Assembly (NCBI GenBank): GCA_017515425.1
Contig: JAFWFU010000007.1
Location: 1 to 64,000 of the forward strand
Length of the DNA stretch: 64,000 nucleotides
Reading direction: 5' to 3'
From: Mogibacterium sp.
Lineage (GTDB): Bacteria > Bacillota > Clostridia > Peptostreptococcales > Anaerovoracaceae
How positions within the stretch are numbered: position 1 is the stretch's first letter; every line of letters starts with the position of its first letter. Shown here in pieces: positions 1 through 7,680 of the stretch. The translations under genes were made by a program, and so were the position numbers. The notes beneath the pieces were generated by a model. It worked only from the letters and a program-made list of their open reading frames with translations, ran no database searches and was not told the origin of the DNA.

Positions 1-145
1 ACCGATATATTTTGTTAAGATAGCGCGAGTCGGGGTGGGCTATGAATTAAGACAATAGAGTCTCAGGGGCGGGCTGAAACGAGCGCCTTACAACAAACGT
101 TAGGAGTCAAGCAAAAACTCCACAATAAGTTGACACTATCCCAGC
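1..145. mobile_element. possible end of an insertion element (edge of window)
   Basis: The ATPase reading frame on the minus strand ends abruptly at about position 145. Just past that point comes the minus-strand word GGGATAGTGTCAACTT, which resembles the terminal inverted repeats of IS256/Mutator-type elements as I remember them. No reading frame of useful length is seen in bases 1-135, so only a terminus could be present. The assignment rests on the broken gene and on a remembered motif. The matching end and the transposase would lie outside the window. Confidence 0.25.
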
Positions 146-651
146 TGAATCATCTCTTGCTCTGCCACATCGACCTCATCAACCGCAATCAAAATGCCGA
201 CATCTTTTGAATCCAGCTCATCCAAAACTTTCTCCATCCTTATACGCCAATTCTGATCGCCTTGTTCAGCGTGCTGCCACTCCAAATTGACAAGCTGACC
301 TATTCCCAATCCACTTAGTTTGCGCTCTTTTGAGCTGTCTGAAATCAAGTGCCTAGCGGCCTTTATTACATGTTGATAAATGTCTTCAAGCATTCCCTGA
401 GATGCTACTGTTTTAACTGCAATCCAGCCCTTTTGTGATGCCTGATCGCATATCTTCGCCAGCAGAGCTGTCTTTCCTGTACCTCTGGCACCGGATATAA
501 GCAGCGTAAGTTCCGGAGATCTTGAGTCTTTGTCAAGCGCGGTTTCCATCTCTCTTATGATATTGTCTCTGCCAGCAAAGCAGTGTGGAATCTCTCCAAA
601 GCTGGGAGTAAAAGGATTATTGTATGTGTTTTGTTCCATCAAGTTGTCCAC
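136..651 (-). pseudogene. 3'-truncated AAA/NACHT-like ATPase
   Basis: The 171-residue product is the N-terminal part of a P-loop ATPase. Walker A is SGARGTGKTALL at about residues 53-64 and Walker B is ILIAVDEVD at about 153-161. In this family the Walker B segment is followed by a sensor region and a C-terminal helical domain, roughly 200 further residues. Here translation stops nine residues after Walker B (EQEMIQLG), so the gene appears cut short. A credible promoter lies upstream and the start codon follows GAGGTGGACAACTTG, so the 5' end looks intact. The breakpoint coincides with a possible insertion-element end. Cellular role unknown; these ATPases are often found in accessory DNA. Confidence 0.6.
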
Positions 652-738
652 CTCACATTACTGCATATGAAGATTCGGTTTAAGATATTTATATCATTTA
701 ATTTTTTTATAATTTTTATTTTTTTTATGATTTTTAAC

Positions 739-768
739 ATTATACACAGTATGACTACCGGCTGGCAA
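739..768 (-). promoter_or_regulatory. promoter of the truncated ATPase gene
   Basis: On the minus strand TTGCCA (763-768) and TATAAT (739-744) are separated by 18 bp, a good sigma-A-type promoter. The implied leader before the start codon at 651 is about 80 nt. Confidence 0.55.
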
Positions 769-820
769 GAACTGAAAATTCGACTACCTCGAAAGGGAGC
801 TGTCATCCTACACCTTGCTA

Positions 821-845
821 TCATCCTGAGCGTAGCGAAGGATCT
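821..845. repeat. dispersed intergenic repeat, TCATCCTGAG type, copy 1
   Basis: TCATCCTGAGCGTAGCGAAG followed by GATCT. Related copies lie near 31000, 43010, 46205, 55770 and 55841. The ends (ATCCT/AGGAT) are inverted, so each copy can form a small imperfect hairpin. The rest of 652-1030 shows no gene: an AT-rich stretch near 680-740, this repeat and a terminator-like hairpin. Confidence 0.7.
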
Positions 846-926
846 TACTCTGAAAAGGAATCGACTTGATATAGGTCGGCTCCGCTTCCGTAAGCAAAAG
901 TAATAAGAGGAATGAAATGATCTTAC

Positions 927-968
927 CCCGAAAAGAGTGAAGAGGAGCCGAAATCTCAGCTCCTCTTC
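927..968 (-). terminator. probable terminator downstream of the BspA-like gene
   Basis: A perfect 10-bp stem, GAAGAGGAGC (939-948) and GCTCCTCTTC (959-968), has a 10-nt loop and is followed on the minus strand by ACTCTTTTCGG. It lies about 135 nt past the stop of the surface-protein gene, after a separate two-hairpin element. Confidence 0.55.
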
Positions 969-1029
969 CGCGATCAGTTACAGAACGGTTACGGTTGTTT
1001 AGTTATCTACTTACTTGTTTTCTGTAATT

Positions 1030-1104
1030 CTATCGAAGGAGCTTTGCCTCCGTAGATCAATACTTTCTTCCTTACAGCAACGCTGTAGAATTTAAGAAAG
1101 TATT
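1030..1104 (-). repeat. two-hairpin element, copy 1
   Basis: Stem A: AATACTTTCTT (1059-1069) pairs with AAGAAAGTATT (1094-1104) and encloses the small hairpin TACAGCAACGCTGTA (1073-1087). Stem B: CTAT-CGAA-GGAG (from 1030) pairs with CTCC-GTAG (to 1055). A second copy at 17828-17901 keeps the pairing with different bases, and a partial copy lies at 46146-46191. The outer arm of stem A overlaps the stop codon of the upstream surface-protein gene. Confidence 0.65.
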
Positions 1105-4100
1105 ACTTAACTGTTGCTTTTCTTCCTGCATTTCCTGCTGTGAAGATTTTCTTATACTTCTTAACCATTTTCTTCTTCGAAGATGTCTTAACCTGTACGG
1201 TCTTGAGCTTCTTAGCGCCCTTGAGGCTGCCCTTTACACTCTTCTTCGTGAGTAGTTTAGTCTTGAGTACAAGTGTTGTAGCCTTACTCTTGTTAAATGC
1301 CTTACTATCTATCTTTTCGACATTTGCTCCGAGTGTGACTTTCTTTATCTTCTTAGCCTGGAATGAGTTAGCAGCTACTCTGCTGACGTCATATTTCTGT
1401 CCGCCGAGTGTTACAGTCTTAGGAATGCTTACGCTCTTAGCGTTCTTTGCCTGTACGAGCATTACATCTCCCTCGCCTGTTGCTGTAGGCTTAGCTGTTA
1501 TCTGGTAGGTGTTCTTACCATAGATATGCTGTGTGCCTACTTCGTAGCTGACTGTTACCGTCTGGTTAACCAGATTCTGTGCTGTCTGTACGTTAGCAAT
1601 AGCTTGGTCAACCTTAGCCTGTGCTGCCTGTGCCTGTGGCGAGTTCTCTCCGTACAGCATCTTTATCAGAGCTAATTCAGCCTGTGCTTTAGCAAGTGCG
1701 TCCTGAGCAGCTTTTAGTGCCGCCTCGGCGCTCTGCTGTGCTTCAGTTGTTCCAGGATTCTGGTTAGCCTTTGCAAGTGCTTCCTGCAATAGCTGCTGTG
1801 CAAGTGCGTTGGCTTTGTCTGTTATTTCCTTATTCGCAATAGCGTCGGATAGAGTCTTCGCCAAATCTGTTACTGCTGTCTGTGCTTTTGTCAGATTCTC
1901 TGCTGCTTTGTCAGCTGCTGCCTTAAGTGCTGCATTTGTAGGATCCTGTGCAAGTGCTACATCTGCTCTGGCTTTTTCAGCTTCTGCAAGCTCCTTAGCC
2001 TTTTCTGCTGCACCTACTGCACTCTTTACTGCTTCTAGAGTTGCTGCGGATGTAGGATCGTTAGCTATCGCTGTTTCGGCTGCTGTCTTCTTGCCTGTAA
2101 GGTCATTCATAGCAGATTCTGCGCTTGCAGGAAGCTGTGCAGCGGCATTTGCGATTGCTGCCTTAGCTGCAGCTGTCATAGCCTTGATCTCTTCAGGTGT
2201 TGACTCAGATCCCTCTGCAAAGACTGCATCGATCTTAGCAGCTGCTTCCTTTACCTGCTCTTTGAGAGGTGATGGAAGTGCGTCTGCAACTTCTGCGCCC
2301 ATCTGAGCTTTCAGGCTGTTCTCAAGTCCTGTTGCCATCTGGAACACGCCGTCAGTTTCTTTAAGGTTCTCCATACCTGCAACGAGGTCAAGTGCTGCTG
2401 TGTCTGCATAGACCGGGTTGTACGAGAACATATTTTCCGCAATTTTTACTTTGGATGTATCGAGATTATCCAGTCCCTTGATTTCCTTGAGCTTCTGATT
2501 CTCGTTGAACATATAACCCATGTCTTTGACATTAGATGTTTTGTAATTGCTTACATCAATAGTCTCAAGACCTGTGTTATTGAACATGCCTCTCATGTTC
2601 GTAGCACTTTCGGTATTGAAGTTCTCATAGCCCTTTATCTCTGTGGCTTTGTCGCAGTCGTCGAACATCTGCTGGAAGTTCTCTACTTTTGATGTATTAA
2701 GTCCTGTCATGTCGATAGTCTTAGCATTTGAACCATAGAACATAAGAGCCATATTCTCTACTTTTGATGTGTCATATTTGCTCACATCAATATTTTCAAG
2801 TCCGCATTCTCTGAACATCTGCTCCATATTCGTGCAGTTGCTGGTATCTAAGTTCTCATAACCTTTGAGTTCTGTGAGGTTCTTAGTGCCTCTGAAGAGC
2901 CAACGCATATTTTCAGTGCTTGATGTATCCATCCAGCTTACGTCTATCTTCTCCAGCGCTTCACATCCTACGAATACAGCAAACATATTTTTTACATTCT
3001 TTGTGTTAAGTCCTGTCGGATATTTAATATCCTTCAGGTTTTTACACCAGCAGAAAAGTGCATGCATATCCTTAAGAAGTGGGTCTGTTCCCTCTGTCTT
3101 CCAGTGGCTTATATCGATAGACTCAAGCATCTCACAGCTGTTGAATACATCTGAAATATTTTCACACTTTTCCGTATGGATGCCGTTTACGATAGTCTGG
3201 ATTGTATCCTGTGGGAGAACCTTACATCCTGCAAAGAGAGCTGCGATTGTTGTGAGATTTTTCATCTTGAGCTTAGACTTATCCTTAGGCAGTTTGAGAG
3301 TCTCGAGGACCGCGCACCCATTGAACATATTGTCAATGTTAATTGCCTTAGTCATGTCGAAGCCTGAGATATCTAGACTTTCCAGCTCTTCACATCCTGC
3401 GAACATGCTACCGAACATCTCGACTTTGCTCGTATCCCATCTGCTGAGATTCAGATTCTTTAACAGCTTGCAATTTCTGAACATCGCCGACATTTTTGTC
3501 ACATTCTCTGTGTTGAATGTCTCGTATCCCTTTATCTCTTCAAGTTCTACGCAATCGTCGAACATATACCCTGTATTTGTAGCGTTGCTCAAATCCCAGT
3601 TCCTGAGATCAAGGCTCTTTAGCTTTTTGCAACCCTGAAATACACCCTCGAAGTTTTTAAGCTGACTTACATCTATATCTTCGATTCCGTGTATCGTTTC
3701 TAACTCTTCGCAATACCAGAACATTTTCTCGAGTCCTGTGTTCGGATTTATTGTCTTTGTATTTAGTCCGGTTATGTTAAGCTCTTTAACTTTTCTGAGT
3801 CCAAAGAAAATTCTGTTTACCTCTACCGCATTGGAGAAATCTATCATTTCTGCGTCGAACTCTTCGAGCAGTTCCATATTCGCAAATGCTCCCCAGAGGT
3901 CTGTAGCATTCTTTGTTGTGAACTTAGGTCCGAATTTAAGTTCTTCCATCTTCACACATGCATTTAGGAATCCGTAGAAGTCTGTTACTTTTTCAGTGTT
4001 AAAGCCTGATATATCTAACTTCTTAAGAGCCCTGCATTCCTGGAACATCGTATTCATGGAAGTAACATTCGATGTATCGAACATCGACAGGTCTAATTCT

Positions 4101-4684
4101 TCCAATGCCTCCAATTTGAGAAACAGCTGCGCCATTGTCGTTACCTGACTTGTATTCCAGCCAGAACCGAACTTAATTGATTTCAGATTAGTATCGCCAT
4201 AGAACATACGAGACATAACCTTCAAGCTGTCCGTTTTCCATGAAGAAAGGTCAAGTTCTCTAAGTCTAGGATTGGTATCAAACATACTAGTCATAGAGTG
4301 AACTTGACTTACATCTAAGTATTGAAGATTTGTATATTTTTCTACTGTGCGGAGATATCTGAATACGTCCTCGAGTGTTCCGCTTGCCTTAACCGCACCC
4401 ATGAATTTTACTTCTTTGATATCGTTTGCCTGCGGATACCATGGCATTGTCTTATACTGGTCATATTGTCTCGACTTTATTACCCATGTCTGCTCTTCGC
4501 CAGCCTTACCGAGCTGCAATACACCACTGCTGGTTATTTGCCAGTCCATAGAGGAGTCTGCATTAAACTTTTCAGTAGCGGCGTGTGCTTTGAGTGGCAT
4601 GAGCATAGCGAATGCGAGCAGCATAGTGAATACTGCGGCGAAGAGCGCCAGCCTGCTGCTCTTTTTGAAAGTATTTTCTTTCAT
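1103..4684 (-). CDS. BspA-like leucine-rich-repeat surface protein with helical stalk and basic C-terminal cap
   Basis: 1193 residues, probably secreted and attached to the cell surface. Residues 1-36 form a signal peptide: basic start, hydrophobic core, cleavage near AHA-AT. From about 70 to 810 the protein carries many DUF285/BspA-type repeats of the pattern MF-x2-C-x2-L-x-x-LD(L/I)S-x(4)T-x-x-V-x-x-M. BspA relatives in oral and gut anaerobes bind host proteins; that role here is inference. Residues about 820-1060 are Ala/Lys/Glu-rich heptad-like helix, a likely stalk. The last ~120 residues form a lysine-rich beta/LRR-like module ending KKYKKIFTAGNAGRKATVK. A near copy of that module closes the 5'-nucleotidase at 58850-61357. 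There is no LPXTG motif or SLH domain, so the cap may be the wall anchor. The start is preceded by AGAAAGGGGAAAGTA. Confidence 0.85.
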   Translation of the reverse strand: MKENTFKKSSRLALFAAVFTMLLAFAMLMPLKAHAATEKFNADSSMDWQITSSGVLQLGKAGEEQTWVIKSRQYDQYKTMPWYPQANDIKEVKFMGAVKASGTLEDVFRYLRTVEKYTNLQYLDVSQVHSMTSMFDTNPRLRELDLSSWKTDSLKVMSRMFYGDTNLKSIKFGSGWNTSQVTTMAQLFLKLEALEELDLSMFDTSNVTSMNTMFQECRALKKLDISGFNTEKVTDFYGFLNACVKMEELKFGPKFTTKNATDLWGAFANMELLEEFDAEMIDFSNAVEVNRIFFGLRKVKELNITGLNTKTINPNTGLEKMFWYCEELETIHGIEDIDVSQLKNFEGVFQGCKKLKSLDLRNWDLSNATNTGYMFDDCVELEEIKGYETFNTENVTKMSAMFRNCKLLKNLNLSRWDTSKVEMFGSMFAGCEELESLDISGFDMTKAINIDNMFNGCAVLETLKLPKDKSKLKMKNLTTIAALFAGCKVLPQDTIQTIVNGIHTEKCENISDVFNSCEMLESIDISHWKTEGTDPLLKDMHALFCWCKNLKDIKYPTGLNTKNVKNMFAVFVGCEALEKIDVSWMDTSSTENMRWLFRGTKNLTELKGYENLDTSNCTNMEQMFRECGLENIDVSKYDTSKVENMALMFYGSNAKTIDMTGLNTSKVENFQQMFDDCDKATEIKGYENFNTESATNMRGMFNNTGLETIDVSNYKTSNVKDMGYMFNENQKLKEIKGLDNLDTSKVKIAENMFSYNPVYADTAALDLVAGMENLKETDGVFQMATGLENSLKAQMGAEVADALPSPLKEQVKEAAAKIDAVFAEGSESTPEEIKAMTAAAKAAIANAAAQLPASAESAMNDLTGKKTAAETAIANDPTSAATLEAVKSAVGAAEKAKELAEAEKARADVALAQDPTNAALKAAADKAAENLTKAQTAVTDLAKTLSDAIANKEITDKANALAQQLLQEALAKANQNPGTTEAQQSAEAALKAAQDALAKAQAELALIKMLYGENSPQAQAAQAKVDQAIANVQTAQNLVNQTVTVSYEVGTQHIYGKNTYQITAKPTATGEGDVMLVQAKNAKSVSIPKTVTLGGQKYDVSRVAANSFQAKKIKKVTLGANVEKIDSKAFNKSKATTLVLKTKLLTKKSVKGSLKGAKKLKTVQVKTSSKKKMVKKYKKIFTAGNAGRKATVK

Positions 4685-4817
4685 TACTTTCCCCTTTCTG
4701 TTACTTTACGTAACTAAACAACCTTCATTAGCTTTTAAATACGCGTGCTGGTTTTTATTTTTCACTGTGCAGTTAAGAGATGGATGACAAATCTGTTCAA
4801 TCAGAATGACACACTAA

Positions 4818-4868
4818 AAAACGCAGACGCGTTTGCTACTGTTAATTTAGCAATATGCGCTGCGTTTT
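4818..4868 (-). terminator. terminator of the sigma / anti-sigma operon
   Basis: AAAACGCAG (4818-4826) and CTGCGTTTT (4860-4868) pair perfectly. Inner pairs CGC/GCG and TTGCTA/TAGCAA extend the stem. On the minus strand the stem ends in a run of six T. It lies about 90 nt past the anti-sigma stop codon. The plus strand is also T-rich beyond the stem, so it may act both ways. The remainder of 4685-4955 shows no gene. Confidence 0.75.
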
Positions 4869-4955
4869 ATTTTGATTTTTACGGCAATACCCCCCCATTT
4901 TGATTTTGCCGGAAACCGTTGCAATTACTGGGGTTGATGGGCGTTTTATCTAAGA

Positions 4956-6206
4956 CTAATCATCATCATCGCCATCATCGCGGTCATCTCTGTCGTCATC
5001 GCGGTCGTCCCAATCGTCGTCATCGTCGTCGTCATCATCGTAATAGACTTTCTGATTATTGCTATTGTTCGACTTCTTCTTATTCTTCTTCGTGTTGCCG
5101 CCGCTGTTTACCTTCCCTGTCCCGCCTCCTGATGACGAAGCATTGCCAGAGCTGCCTCCGGAATTATCCACAGCAGCCGGCGGCGGGCCTTCGTATTCCT
5201 TCTCATGCGCCACCACGCTGCCGTCTATGGCGTTGATGTCGTAGTCGTATTCATAGTCGCCCGCGCGGAAGGTCACCTCGTAAATCAGCACGCCATGCTC
5301 ACAGTCAAATTCATAGCGGAGATTTGTCGTCTGAGATATGTCTATGCCCGCTCTTTCAAGTGCTATAGAAATCGCCTTGTCGCTTCCGATATATTTGCCG
5401 GACTCGGCGTCTCCGTATGATGTATTGCTGGTGACGCCTCTCTTCTGTCCCAGGAGAATGAGCTCCTGTGTGCTGAGCTTGAGGAGATCCTCCTCCGTCA
5501 TCTTAGTGCTTCCCGACGCGAGAAGGCTTTTCATCAGCCACGCCTTGCCGATCGAAATGTCGTTCGCCTGTGCGAAAGCCCTGAGCTCCTCGTCATCATT
5601 CACATACTGCCCGAGGATTGCCGCTGCAATCTCTGAATTCTCGAGGTAGCTGTTCAGGTTTTCCGACAGCTTCCTCTCTATCTCCGTCCCTGCCGCCTCG
5701 TCCTGAGCGCTGACGGATACGAGAATGGAATTAGAAAGCTCCGTCAGATAGCCCTGGGTAAGCATGGAGCCCACTATGGCATTACATGCGACATTGATGT
5801 CGCTGCCCTTCAAATCCATATCGGCGAGAATTTTCTCCGCCTCATCATTTACGGGGTTTGCCGACATCACGCGCTCTTTATCGTCTATGGAAATCTCGAT
5901 TCCCGGATTTACGTCAAGGCTTACAAGAGCAAAGACTTCCTTATTATTGTTATACAGCGATATTCCGACTATCACGAAAACGAGTGCCGCGGCGCAGCTC
6001 ATGGCAGTTTTAATCCACCTGCCGCCGATTACATTCTTCTTCCGAGTCCAATTCTTATCCAATCCCGACTCGACTGCAAGGACGTCTCGCACGAGAGCCT
6101 TGGGCTCACTCGTGATATTGAGCTCGGACATCAGGCTGTCAAGAATATCTGGGGTGCTGTTTTCAATGGCGTTTACCAAACTTTCTTTAATTCTTTTATC
6201 CGTCAT
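4956..6206 (-). CDS. RsgI-like anti-sigma factor with PepSY domain and poly-Asp tail
   Basis: Membrane-spanning regulator of the ECF sigma factor encoded just upstream. The start ATGACGGAT at 6206 is chosen because AAAGGGGGTG lies 5-6 nt before it; an in-frame ATG at 6227 lacks a good site. Residues 1-60 are cytoplasmic, presumably sigma-binding, followed by a basic stretch and one membrane helix (about 65-86, ending VFVIVGISLYN). The outside part begins with the RsgI-type domain containing SLDVNPGIEISID; the Asn-Pro there is the site I recall for autocleavage in clostridial RsgI proteins. A PepSY-like segment lies at about 270-335, then a Ser/Gly/Asn-rich linker and a tail in which 22 of the last 27 residues are Asp. 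Such acid tails suggest cation binding (inference). It is co-transcribed with the sigma factor; 1 bp separates them. Confidence 0.8.
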   Translation of the reverse strand: MTDKRIKESLVNAIENSTPDILDSLMSELNITSEPKALVRDVLAVESGLDKNWTRKKNVIGGRWIKTAMSCAAALVFVIVGISLYNNNKEVFALVSLDVNPGIEISIDDKERVMSANPVNDEAEKILADMDLKGSDINVACNAIVGSMLTQGYLTELSNSILVSVSAQDEAAGTEIERKLSENLNSYLENSEIAAAILGQYVNDDEELRAFAQANDISIGKAWLMKSLLASGSTKMTEEDLLKLSTQELILLGQKRGVTSNTSYGDAESGKYIGSDKAISIALERAGIDISQTTNLRYEFDCEHGVLIYEVTFRAGDYEYDYDINAIDGSVVAHEKEYEGPPPAAVDNSGGSSGNASSSGGGTGKVNSGGNTKKNKKKSNNSNNQKVYYDDDDDDDDDWDDRDDDRDDRDDGDDDD

Positions 6207-6207
6207 T

Positions 6208-6738
6208 TCACACCCCCTTTCCTTCAAGCTCTTTTTTCAGCTTCTTCAGCGATCTATTGTATTTGGATAGAACAGTTCCCGTCGGCAAGTCCATTATCTC
6301 GCCTATCTCTCTATGTTTAAGTCCCGTCAGCGAATGCAGTATCACTATCTGCCTCTCCTCAAAGTCCAGCTTCGACAGGGCTTCCTGTAAGATGAGCCTG
6401 TCGAGGACATTCCCTGACTCGTCCACGCAGGCAAGGTCTTGGTATTCGGACAAGTCCTCGCATACGCCCCCTGCCCTTATCCTGCTGTAGCAGAGGTTCC
6501 TCACGATAGTAAGAAGCCACGCCAAAGGCTTGCCCATAGGCTTATATGTAACCGCTGCCGTATAAGCCTTTATGAATGCGTCATGCATTACGTCTTCGGC
6601 GTCATGCTTGTTCTTCAATATCGACAGGGCAAATCCATATACGGCGGACGAGGTCTGCTCGTACAGCTCCTTGAAAGCAGCACCGTCGCCGGCAGCCATT
6701 CTGATTATTAAGTTTTCGTCGACATAGGCTATGCTCAT
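6208..6738 (-). CDS. ECF-family RNA polymerase sigma factor
   Basis: 176-residue sigma-70 factor of the extracytoplasmic-function group. Region 2 covers about residues 10-80 (FKELYEQTSSAVYGFALSIL, then the DAEDVMHDAFIKAY motif that contacts the -10 element). Region 4 covers about 120-172 with the helix-turn-helix HREIGEIMDLPTGTVLSKYN. Region 3 is absent, as usual for ECF factors. The gene starts directly after the TAG stop of the PepSY gene and ends 1 bp before the anti-sigma start, so the three are one translationally packed operon. The partner carries an RsgI-type extracellular domain, which is more typical of SigI factors; that makes the pair unusual. Confidence 0.9.
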   Translation of the reverse strand: MSIAYVDENLIIRMAAGDGAAFKELYEQTSSAVYGFALSILKNKHDAEDVMHDAFIKAYTAAVTYKPMGKPLAWLLTIVRNLCYSRIRAGGVCEDLSEYQDLACVDESGNVLDRLILQEALSKLDFEERQIVILHSLTGLKHREIGEIMDLPTGTVLSKYNRSLKKLKKELEGKGV

Positions 6739-7302
6739 CTAGTCATCCATTTCGTCTGAATAATCCGCGTCGTTATCTGTTTCGTATAATTCTCTATTTC
6801 TCAGCTCCCAATTATAGTCCGTAACCTCTCCGGTCGCGGCGAGTATATCTATATCGTATTTGCGCTTGCCGCTTCTGAACTTAATCTCATATTTGCCCAT
6901 ACCGTCATCATAGTCAAAGCTGCAACTTCCCCTCTTTACCTTGGAGAGCTTAACCTTCGCTTTCTTAGCGGCGATTTGCTGAGCCCTGTTTCTTCCTATT
7001 CTGTATCTCGAATAATTCCTTCTATATCTATAGTCTATTGATTTTTCGAGAATAGTCCCGTCAGAAGCTATATCATAGCTGTATTTTGCGCCGCCCTTTT
7101 TCTTCCTGAACTTTATCTCATAAACGCCGTCGTCATTCTTAGCGCTCAAGCGGGTTATGCTAGTCCTTGAGACCCCTGCATTTTTCAGCGCCTTCCTCTT
7201 CGCCGCCTCTATTCCTATATCCGCAGCGAATACGCTGCTGCTCATAGCCAGCACCATTATCAGTGCGAGCGCAATCCTAAATATCTTTGCTGTCTTTTTC
7301 AT
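6739..7302 (-). CDS. secreted PepSY-domain protein
   Basis: 187 residues from ATG at 7302, chosen because GGGAGGTAGAGAC precedes it; the upstream in-frame ATGs have no such site. Residues 1-26 form a signal peptide (MKKTAKIFRIALALIMVLAM, then SSSVFAA). Two PepSY-like repeats follow, each with the pattern AAK-x-A-L/V ... YEIKFR ... YDID: about residues 30-85 and 105-165. The domain resembles the extracellular part of the anti-sigma factor two genes downstream. PepSY domains are known as inhibitors or chaperone-like modules of secreted peptidases. First gene of the operon; it may supply or modulate the stress signal (inference). Confidence 0.75.
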   Translation of the reverse strand: MKKTAKIFRIALALIMVLAMSSSVFAADIGIEAAKRKALKNAGVSRTSITRLSAKNDDGVYEIKFRKKKGGAKYSYDIASDGTILEKSIDYRYRRNYSRYRIGRNRAQQIAAKKAKVKLSKVKRGSCSFDYDDGMGKYEIKFRSGKRKYDIDILAATGEVTDYNWELRNRELYETDNDADYSDEMDD

Positions 7303-7667
7303 GTCTCTACCTCCCATCATCACTCTTTTCAGAGTTTAACTTACTCTATCTATGCGGATTTCATATTAAAGCCGATACTATCTGCCCATTTGTTATAGTT
7401 TGTCTGACAATATCTTATCCGCATTTTCTCTCGTTTAAAAGCCTTTCTATAATATTAAATCACGGGAAGGCATTTTTATTGCATAAACTTTAAAAATCTT
7501 CCTTATATATTCTCCCTTATAAATATCTATCTAATATCCCCCTTTAAAGAATAACTGCGGAATATCCAAATCCCGCAGTCATCTTATATATTAGTCTCAT
7601 TCAATATCAGCATTCAATATGCTCAGAATTCGACTTTATCAGTATTCGATACTATCAGCGTTCACTA
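7303..7667. other. intergenic region between proS and the sigma operon
   Basis: The 365 bp hold no gene. From the proS side it contains a degenerate tandem repeat (7595-7680) and a terminator hairpin (7545-7579). The AT-rich remainder (7324-7480) should carry the promoter of the PepSY/sigma operon. I could not find a convincing sigma-A pair or ECF-type motif there. Confidence 0.6.
7545..7579 (-). terminator. terminator of carD-ispDF-proS
   Basis: ACTGCGG (7554-7560) pairs with CCGCAGT (7573-7579). On the minus strand the stem is followed by TTATTCTTT. It is about 90 nt past the proS stop, downstream of the tandem repeat. Confidence 0.55.
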
Positions 7668-7680
7668 TCAGTGAGCATTG
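7595..7680 (-). repeat. degenerate tandem repeat spanning the proS stop codon
   Basis: On the minus strand the unit TGAAYGCTGATAK recurs four to five times with changes: CACTGATAG at the stop, then TGAACGCTGATAG, TATCGAATACTGATA, TCGAATTCTGAGC and TGAATGCTGATAT. The first copy contains the gene's own stop, which is followed in frame by a second stop (TGA TAG). Confidence 0.6.

Noticed and set aside
583..903. 106-codon plus-strand frame in the region left of the BspA-like gene
   Set aside because: It overlaps the ATPase start and runs through a dispersed repeat; hydrophobic AT-rich sequence without a ribosome site.
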